DNA from: an uncultured bacterium
Lineage (GTDB): Bacteria; Bacillota; Clostridia; Oscillospirales; Oscillospiraceae
Reading direction: 5' to 3'
Assembly: GCA_947364395.1 (NCBI GenBank)
Contig: CANASS010000021.1
Coordinates: 1 to 35,460, forward strand
Length of the DNA: 35,460 nucleotides
Of the stretch, positions 30,284-35,460 are shown piece by piece; position 1 is the stretch's first letter, and every line of letters begins with the position of its first letter. The position numbers and the translations under genes are program-made. Below the pieces are notes generated by a model that was not told where the DNA came from, made no database searches, and saw nothing but the letters and a program-made list of their open reading frames with translations.

Positions 30284-31507
30284 TCAAGTTCTATAGTCGC
30301 CGTTGATCTTCACATAGTCGTAGGTCAGGTCGCACCCCCAGCAGGTGGCCTCGTGGCCTCCCTCGTTGAGAGAGACCTCGATCACCACCTCGTCCTGGGT
30401 GAGAATCTTCTTGGCCAGCTCCTCATCAAAGTCCAGGCCGGTGCCCTTCTCACACACCAGAATACTCCCCTGGATAGAGGAGAAGCCGATGTCCACGTAC
30501 TCCGGGCGGAAGGGGGCTTTGGAGTAGCCCATGGCGCACAGCACCCGGCCCCAGTTGGCGTCCGCGCCGAACAGCGCCGCCTTCACCAGGGAGGAGCCCA
30601 CCACCGCTTTTGCCAGCCGCTCGGCGCTCTCCTCGCTGCGGGCGGCTTTGACGGTGCAGGTCACCAGCCGGGAGGCCCCCTCCCCGTCGGCGGCGATGGC
30701 GCGTGCCATGGTCTCGCACACCTGATGGAGGGCCTTGTGGAACAGGGTGTAGTCGTCGTCCTTCCACTCGATCTGCTCGTTGCCCGCCATGCCGTTGGCC
30801 AGCGCCACGCACATGTCGTTGGTGGAGGTGTCCCCGTCCACCGTCACCCGGTTGAAGGTGCGGGGCACGATGTCGTGGAGGGCGTCCTGGAGCACGTCCG
30901 GGGTGATGGCGCAGTCGGTGGTGATGAAGCACAGCATGGTGCCCATATTGGGGTGGATCATGCCGGAGCCCTTGGCGATGGCCCCGATGGTGACGGTCTT
31001 TCCGCCGATGGCGACGGCCACGGCAGTCTCTTTTTTCACCGTGTCGGTGGTCATCACCGCCCGGGCGGCGGCGTCGGAGCCATCGCCGCTCAGGGCGGAC
31101 GCCAGGGCGGGCATCCCCTTCTCAATGGCGGAGATGTTCAGCTCCTGGCCGATGACGCCGGTGGAGGCCACCACAAAGTCCCCCGGCTTCAGTCCCGTGG
31201 CCTGGGCGGCCAGGGCGCACATGGCCTCGGCGTTCTCATGGCTCTGGGGGGCGCAGGCGTTGGCGTTGCCGCTGTTGGCAATGACGCCCCGGCACACCCC
31301 GTCCTCCAGGTTGCCCATGGTGACGTAGATGGGGGCCGCCTTCACCCGGTTCAGGGTGTAGACGGCGGCGGCAGAGCACTCCCGCTCCGACAGGATCATG
31401 GCCAGGTCGTTTTTGTCCGGGCTGCTCCCCACCTTTACGCCGCAGTGCACCCCGGCGGCCTGGAAGCCCTTGGCGGCGCACACGCCGCCCGCGATCTCTT
31501 TCAGCAT
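30284..31507 (-). CDS. argJ: Glutamate N-acetyltransferase / ornithine acetyltransferase (ArgJ precursor)
   Basis: A 407-residue Ntn-type precursor. Self-cleavage occurs before the nucleophile T190 in KGSGMIHPNMGTMLCFITTD, where the usual ATML is GTML. Other conserved parts are AAAVYTLNRVKAAP, ANSGNANAC, VVASTGVIGQ, TVDGDTSTND and the C-terminal GCDLTYDYVKINGDYRT. It recycles acetyl groups from N-acetylornithine to glutamate (step 5). The bifunctional form also uses acetyl-CoA for step 1; absence of a visible argA fits either a bifunctional ArgJ or an argA elsewhere. ATG 31507 is chosen by AAGGGG 10 nt upstream. It is preceded by a hairpin-rich 93-nt gap after argC. Confidence 0.96.
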   Translation of the reverse strand: MLKEIAGGVCAAKGFQAAGVHCGVKVGSSPDKNDLAMILSERECSAAAVYTLNRVKAAPIYVTMGNLEDGVCRGVIANSGNANACAPQSHENAEAMCALAAQATGLKPGDFVVASTGVIGQELNISAIEKGMPALASALSGDGSDAAARAVMTTDTVKKETAVAVAIGGKTVTIGAIAKGSGMIHPNMGTMLCFITTDCAITPDVLQDALHDIVPRTFNRVTVDGDTSTNDMCVALANGMAGNEQIEWKDDDYTLFHKALHQVCETMARAIAADGEGASRLVTCTVKAARSEESAERLAKAVVGSSLVKAALFGADANWGRVLCAMGYSKAPFRPEYVDIGFSSIQGSILVCEKGTGLDFDEELAKKILTQDEVVIEVSLNEGGHEATCWGCDLTYDYVKINGDYRT

Positions 31508-31532
31508 TTCAATTGACCCCTTTTTGTTGTTC

Positions 31533-31593
31533 ATCCTTTTTCTTGAAAGAAAAAGGATCAAAAAGAACTTTTAACGCGAAACTGCGTTTCGCT
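31533..31593. repeat. Two adjacent perfect hairpins in the argC-argJ spacer
   Basis: Hairpin 1 at 31533-31558 has 12-bp arms (ATCCTTTTTCTT and complement) with a 2-nt centre. Hairpin 2 at 31577-31593 is GCGAAAC-TGC-GTTTCGC. Both lie wholly within the argC-argJ spacer. The A/T-rich first hairpin ends with a purine/pyrimidine run but no proper terminator tail in the operon direction. Confidence 0.8.
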
Positions 31594-31600
31594 TTCTTTG

Positions 31601-32542
31601 TCATAAGCTCAGGCCCTTGGTCTCTTCAAAGCCCAGCATCAGATTCATGTTCTGCACCGCCGCGCCGGAGGCCCCCTTGCCCAGGTTGTCCAGCCGGGCT
31701 GTAAGCATCAGCTGCTCCTCATTGCCATTGACGAAGATTTGCAGGACATCCTTTCCCGCCAGGTTATTGGAGCCGATGAACCCGCAGGTTGGCGCGTCGG
31801 CGGGTCGCAGCTGCACAATGGGGCTTCCGGCATAGTAGCCCTCATACAGCTCCCGAAGGGCGGCGATGGACCCCGAGCCCCTCAGCCAGCCGGTAAACAA
31901 GGGGACAGTCACCGTCATGCCCTGGGGAAAATCACAGATCATGGGCATGAAGATGGGCTTTCGCGCCAGGCCGCTCACCGCCATCATCTCCGGGATGTGC
32001 TTATGGCCCAGGGTTACGGCGTAATGCCGGGGGGAGTCCAGCTCCCCCTCCCGGTCCGGGTCCCCATACTGGGCGATGGCCTTCTTTCCCGCCCCAGTGT
32101 AGCCGGACAGGGCGTGGCAGGTCACAAACGCATCCTGGTCCAGCACTCCCATCTCCACCAGCGGCCGGGTCAGGGCCAGAAAGCCGGTGGCGTAACAGCC
32201 CGGATTGGCCACCCGTCCGGCCGTCCTGATTGTTTCCCGCTGTCCGTGAAGCTCCGGGAAGCCGTAGGCCCAGCCCTGGGCCGTGCGGTGGGCGGTGGAG
32301 CAGTCGATAACCCTGGTCTGCTCATTGCCGATCAGAGAAACCGCCTCTCGGGCGGCCTCGTCCGGCAGGCACAGAAACACCAGGTCGGCGGCGTTCAGCA
32401 GCTTGCGCCGCTCCTCCACGTCCTTGCGCTTGTCCTCGTCGATGAGCAGCAGCTCGATGTCCTCCCGCACTCCCAACCGCTCGTAGATCTGAAGGCCGGT
32501 GGTGCCCTCCTTGCCGTCGATGTAAATTTTCGGTTTGCTCAT
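31601..32542 (-). CDS. argC: N-acetyl-gamma-glutamyl-phosphate reductase, type 2
   Basis: A 313-residue protein. Length and the N-terminal signature IYIDGKEGTTGLQIYERL mark the shorter type 2 ArgC rather than the ~345-residue type 1. The catalytic cysteine is C116 in VANPGCYATG. The active-site HALSGYTGAGKK and the substrate-binding HKHIPEM are present. It reduces acetylglutamyl phosphate to the semialdehyde with NADPH (step 3). The ATG at 32542 has AGGA 9 nt upstream; an N-terminal extension to 32662 overlaps the PAS gene and is rejected. It follows the PAS gene by 22 nt. Confidence 0.95.
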   Translation of the reverse strand: MSKPKIYIDGKEGTTGLQIYERLGVREDIELLLIDEDKRKDVEERRKLLNAADLVFLCLPDEAAREAVSLIGNEQTRVIDCSTAHRTAQGWAYGFPELHGQRETIRTAGRVANPGCYATGFLALTRPLVEMGVLDQDAFVTCHALSGYTGAGKKAIAQYGDPDREGELDSPRHYAVTLGHKHIPEMMAVSGLARKPIFMPMICDFPQGMTVTVPLFTGWLRGSGSIAALRELYEGYYAGSPIVQLRPADAPTCGFIGSNNLAGKDVLQIFVNGNEEQLMLTARLDNLGKGASGAAVQNMNLMLGFEETKGLSL

Positions 32543-32564
32543 ATCCTCACGTCCTACGCCGCGG

Positions 32565-32942
32565 TCACGGCTCAAATTCGTACAGCCCCATGGTCTCCCG
32601 GTCCCGGTACTCGTGCTTCTCATAGTAGCCGATGAGAGCGCCGCCCCTGTCCCGGAGGGCAACCATGTACACGTCCTTGTTTTCGCTGTCGTTGCGGAAG
32701 GTGTAGATCAGGTTGTGGGTTCGGTCCGCCCGGAACCACTCCACCACCCGCTCGATCATCTCGTTGGCCTTGGGCGGATGGCAGTTCAGCAGACTGGTCC
32801 CCACCAGGGCCATGCCGCCCTGTTTCGCGTACCGCTCCCCCGCCGCCGGGTTCATATAGATCACAGTGTGGTTCAGGTCACACAGCACCACCGGCGCCCG
32901 GTCCTGGTCCAGCACGCTTTTGAAATAAGGGGTCAGGTCCAT
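32565..32942 (-). CDS. Single-domain PAS protein in the arginine operon
   Basis: A 125-residue soluble protein, essentially one PAS fold: RAPVVLCDLNHTVIYMNPAAGERY is the opening beta-hairpin, GTSLLNCHPPKANEMIERVVEWF contains the CHPP motif, then NLIYTFRNDSENKDVYMVALRD and GGALIGYYEKHEY. The CHPP segment resembles the PAS domain found at the end of DUF438-type proteins. A cofactor role for its Cys/His is possible but not known. ATG 32942 begins 1 nt after the argH stop codon, with GGAGGG upstream. No output domain is fused, so it may act by binding another protein. Its place between argH and argC is unusual. The function is not known. Confidence 0.8.
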   Translation of the reverse strand: MDLTPYFKSVLDQDRAPVVLCDLNHTVIYMNPAAGERYAKQGGMALVGTSLLNCHPPKANEMIERVVEWFRADRTHNLIYTFRNDSENKDVYMVALRDRGGALIGYYEKHEYRDRETMGLYEFEP

Positions 32943-32943
32943 G

Positions 32944-34332
32944 TCAGCCCTCCGCCTTCCGCGCGGCCACAAACTCCTCGATGAGGGCAATCTGACGCTT
33001 CACGCTCTCCTCCGACGGGCCGCCGTACACCTTGCGCTCGTTGACGCAGGTTCTAAGCTGGAGGGCGTCGTACACGCTCTCGTCAAACAGCCCGGAGATG
33101 GCCCGGAAATCCTTCAGCGGCAGGGTGTCCAGGCTCTCCCCCGTGCGGATGCACATGTGGACCAGCCGGCCCACGATCATATAGGCCTCCCGGAAGGGCA
33201 TCCCCTTCTTCACCAGATAGTCGGCGCAGTCGGTGGCGTTGATGAAGCCCACCGACGCTGCCCGGGCCATGTTCCGCTCCTTCACCGCCAAGGTGTCCAG
33301 CATGGCGGCGAACACGGGGACGCACAGCTCCACGGTGTCAATGGCGTCGAACACCGGCTCCTTGTCCTCCTGCATGTCCTTGTTGTAGGCCAGAGGCAGG
33401 CCCTTCATCACGGTGAGCAGGGTAATGAGGGAGCCGTACACCCGCCCGGTCTTGCCCCGGACCAGCTCGGCCACGTCGGGGTTCTTCTTCTGGGGCATGA
33501 TGGAGGAGCCGGTGGAATAGGCGTCGTCCAGCTCCACGAACTTGAACTCCCAGGAGCACCACAGGATGATCTCCTCGGAGAACCTGGACAGGTGCATCAT
33601 CAAAATAGACAGGGCGGACAGCAGCTCGATGGCGTAGTCCCGGTCGGACACCGAGTCCATGGAGTTGTCGGTGGGCTTGGCGAAGCCCAGGGCGGCGGCG
33701 GTCTGGAAGCGGTCCACCGGGTAGGTGGAGGTGGCCAGCGCCCCGGAGCCCAGGGGGCACTCGTCCATCCGCTCCATACAGTCCTCCAAGCGGGTCACAT
33801 CCCGCTTGAGCATGTTGGCGTAGGACATCATGTAGTGGCCGAAGGTGGTGGGCTGGGCCCTCTGGAGGTGGGTATACCCCGGCATGACGGTGGACAGGTT
33901 GGTCTTGGCCTTTTTCACCAGCACCTTTTCCAGATCCAGCAGCAGGCCGATGATGTGGGGAATCTCCTCTTTCACATACAGCCGGAAGTCGGTGGCCACC
34001 TGGTCGTTCCGGGACCGGGCGGTGTGCAGCCGCTTGCCCGTCTGCCCGATGCGCTGGGTCAGCAGGGCCTCGATATTCATGTGGATATCCTCATTGTCCA
34101 GGGAGAACTCCACCCGGTCCGCCTCGATGTCCGCCAAAATGGCCTGGAGGCCCTCCACGATTTTCTCCGCCTCGTGCTCCTCAATGACCCCGGTTTTGCC
34201 CAGCATGGCGGCGTGGGCCATGGAGCCCCGGATGTCCTGCTCGTACAGCCGGGCGTCAAAGCCGATGGACGAGTTGAAGTCGTTGACCAGGGTGTCGGTC
34301 TCCTTCTGGAAACGGCCCGCCCACAATTTCAT
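32944..34332 (-). CDS. argH: Argininosuccinate lyase
   Basis: A 462-residue enzyme of the fumarase/aspartase superfamily at standard length. The N-terminal MKLWAGRF, SRNDQVATDFRLY (residues 107-119), the general-acid histidine in PGYTHLQRAQP (H155), and the flexible signature loop GSSIMPQKKNPD (275-286, containing the catalytic Ser) are all intact. It splits argininosuccinate to arginine and fumarate, the last step. AAGGAG precedes the ATG. The flavodoxin-like gene ends 12 nt upstream. Confidence 0.97.
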   Translation of the reverse strand: MKLWAGRFQKETDTLVNDFNSSIGFDARLYEQDIRGSMAHAAMLGKTGVIEEHEAEKIVEGLQAILADIEADRVEFSLDNEDIHMNIEALLTQRIGQTGKRLHTARSRNDQVATDFRLYVKEEIPHIIGLLLDLEKVLVKKAKTNLSTVMPGYTHLQRAQPTTFGHYMMSYANMLKRDVTRLEDCMERMDECPLGSGALATSTYPVDRFQTAAALGFAKPTDNSMDSVSDRDYAIELLSALSILMMHLSRFSEEIILWCSWEFKFVELDDAYSTGSSIMPQKKNPDVAELVRGKTGRVYGSLITLLTVMKGLPLAYNKDMQEDKEPVFDAIDTVELCVPVFAAMLDTLAVKERNMARAASVGFINATDCADYLVKKGMPFREAYMIVGRLVHMCIRTGESLDTLPLKDFRAISGLFDESVYDALQLRTCVNERKVYGGPSEESVKRQIALIEEFVAARKAEG

Positions 34333-34344
34333 ACTGATCGCTCC

Positions 34345-34962
34345 TTAACGGATAAAATTTGTTCTCTGCGCCTGCTCCCGCTCAGGGAGGCCGTATGCGT
34401 CCCTGCCCAGCTGGATGCTCTTCATCAGGAAGGTCATGTTCCGGGCCAGGGTCCGCATGGTCTGGAGGCCCTCGGCGTCCCCCGCCGCCTCGCCGGGCAG
34501 GCGGCCGTGGACGCTGTTCCAATACTGGCTGGAGGCCACCGGCATGCCGGAGATGGTGAAAAATTTGTTCAGCTCATCGAAGGTGGCGGACAGCCCGCCC
34601 CGGCGGGCGGCCACCACCGCCGCGCCCACCTTCATCCGCTTATCAAAATGGGTGCTGTAAAACAGCCGGGTGAGAAAGGCCACCAGGGTGGCGTTGGCGG
34701 AGGCGTAGTACACCGGGCTGCCCACCACCAGGCCGTCGCAGGCCTCGAACTTGGGCGCCGCCTGGTTCACCGCGTCGTCAAAGACGCAGCGGCCCTTCTC
34801 CGCGCACTGGAGACAGCCGACGCAGCCCCGGACGGCTTGACTGCCGATGTGGAGCACTTCCGTCTCAACGCCCTCCTGGGCGAAAATCTTCTCCATCTCC
34901 CCCAGGGCGGCGGCGGTGTTCCCGTTGGCCCTGGGACTGCCGTTTATCATCAATACCTTCAT
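34345..34962 (-). CDS. Flavodoxin-like NAD(P)H-dependent FMN oxidoreductase
   Basis: A 205-residue flavodoxin-fold protein. The FMN-phosphate loop is MINGSPRANGNTAAAL (about residues 4-19). The cysteine motif GCVGCLQCAEKGRC follows at about 49-62, as in the iron-sulfur flavoprotein/NADPH-dependent FMN reductase group. GSPVYYASANATLVAFLTRLF holds the second flavin loop. ATG 34962 is chosen for AAGGAGG upstream; an extended frame overlaps argG and is rejected. It sits between argG and argH with a 52-nt spacer on the argG side. The electron acceptor is unknown and there is no obvious role in arginine synthesis. The four cysteines may bind 4Fe-4S, unproven. Confidence 0.9.
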   Translation of the reverse strand: MKVLMINGSPRANGNTAAALGEMEKIFAQEGVETEVLHIGSQAVRGCVGCLQCAEKGRCVFDDAVNQAAPKFEACDGLVVGSPVYYASANATLVAFLTRLFYSTHFDKRMKVGAAVVAARRGGLSATFDELNKFFTISGMPVASSQYWNSVHGRLPGEAAGDAEGLQTMRTLARNMTFLMKSIQLGRDAYGLPEREQAQRTNFIR

Positions 34963-34979
34963 GACTTCCTCCTTATGGT

Positions 34980-34993
34980 TATCACGCCTCGCC
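34980..34993. repeat. Spacer repeat copy 2 (argG-flavodoxin gap)
   Basis: TATCACGCCTCGCC identical to 29376-29389, again just upstream of a ribosome binding site on the minus strand. Confidence 0.6.
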
Positions 34994-35014
34994 TGTTCGC
35001 GGCGGCTCGGACGC

Positions 35015-35460
35015 TTACAGTTTCCCCTGCTCCCGCAGCGCCTGAACCTTGTCGGGCAGGCCCCACAGGTTGATAAACCCGGTGGCGTCGTCCTGATTGT
35101 AATCGCTCTCCTCAAAGGTCACCAGGTTTTCGGAGTACAGCGTCTCTGGGGAGGTGACGGAGGCGGTAATCATGTTGCCCTTATACAGCTTCAGCTTCAC
35201 CTGGCCGGTGACGTGCTTCTGGGTGTCCACGGCAAAGGCCTGAAGGGCCTCCCGCAGGGGGGTGAACCACTTGCCGTTGTACACCAGGTCGGCGAAATCC
35301 ACTGCAAGCTTGGACTTCATGTGCTTGGTGTCCTTGTCCACCGTAATCATCTCCAGCACCTCGTGGGCCCGATAGAGGATGGCTCCGCCCGGGGTCTCGT
35401 ACACCCCCCGGTCCTTCATGCCCACCAGCCGGTTCTCCACGATGTCCAGCAGGCCGATGC
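35015..35460 (-). CDS. argG: Argininosuccinate synthase, C-terminal part (cut by window edge)
   Basis: The window ends inside this gene, which continues beyond 35460. The visible ~148 residues are the C-terminal oligomerisation and citrulline/aspartate-proximal region of ArgG. Key runs are VGMKDRGVYETPGGAILY, HMKSKLAVDFADLVYNGKWFTPLREAL, GQVKLKLYKGN, and a C-terminal GFINLWGLPDKVQAL. The enzyme joins citrulline and aspartate using ATP. It is the most upstream gene of the operon seen here, so the promoter and any ArgR site lie outside the window. Confidence 0.96.
   Translation of the reverse strand, partial: IGLLDIVENRLVGMKDRGVYETPGGAILYRAHEVLEMITVDKDTKHMKSKLAVDFADLVYNGKWFTPLREALQAFAVDTQKHVTGQVKLKLYKGNMITASVTSPETLYSENLVTFEESDYNQDDATGFINLWGLPDKVQALREQGKL

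Noticed and set aside
32941..35073. Plus-strand frame of 710 codons opposite argH and the flavodoxin gene
   Set aside because: It spans several minus-strand genes, has no RBS and is His/Gly/Val-rich. It is a shadow frame.
1..35460. tRNA, rRNA, CRISPR, insertion sequence, prophage or integrase genes
   Set aside because: None could be recognised on either strand; the repeats seen are within coding sequence or short intergenic elements.

Overview
The window looks like a chromosomal segment from a GC-rich gut Firmicute of the Oscillospiraceae type (Flavonifractor/Pseudoflavonifractor-like). This is inferred from strong AGGAGG-type ribosome binding sites, sigma-A promoters (TTGACA-17-TACAAT), frequent GTG starts, GC-rich third codon positions, SLH and dockerin surface proteins, a YozG/DUF2975 pair and rubrerythrin. 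Genus was not tested. No tRNA, rRNA, CRISPR array, transposase or phage gene was seen.

Left part (1-7.8 kb): the 3' end of atpC, a membrane-anchored endonuclease/exonuclease/phosphatase-fold protein, a MATE exporter and a 1,069-residue Sel1-repeat protein with an exact 324-bp higher-order repeat are all on +. On the minus strand follows an ECF sigma factor whose stop overlaps the start of a putative membrane anti-sigma partner.

Signalling block (7.9-12 kb, minus): a hybrid histidine kinase (PAS-PAS-HisKA-HATPase-REC), then a separate promoter driving a 29-codon ORF, a stand-alone PAS-like protein related to the kinase's second sensor domain, and a REC-GGDEF diguanylate cyclase. Divergent from it is an aldo/keto reductase with two 4Fe-4S motifs. 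A YcdX-type PHP hydrolase (minus) and a rubrerythrin with a Fur/PerR-like box on its promoter (+) follow.

Surface block (15-22.5 kb): a small unrecognised gene overlaps the tail of uridine phosphorylase. Across a very strong hairpin lies a two-gene operon: a 1,603-residue secreted M60-like (enhancin/mucinase type) metallopeptidase with a dockerin near its N-terminus, and an SLH-domain wall protein with an unassigned beta-rich N-terminal domain. These two are the best candidates for a little-described surface assembly.

Middle (22.5-26.4 kb, minus): two lipoproteins; a DUF2975 protein / YozG-like regulator / small membrane protein operon with a candidate operator; and a sirtuin translationally coupled to a CPBP membrane protease.

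Right part (26.4-35.5 kb, minus): a large arginine operon, transcribed leftwards in the order argG (cut by the window edge), flavodoxin-like oxidoreductase, argH, PAS protein, argC (type 2), argJ, argB, argD, methyltransferase, argF, terminator. It encodes the acetyl-cycle route from glutamate to arginine apart from a visible argA and carAB. Three non-arginine genes are embedded in it, with short repeats and hairpins in its intergenic spacers.
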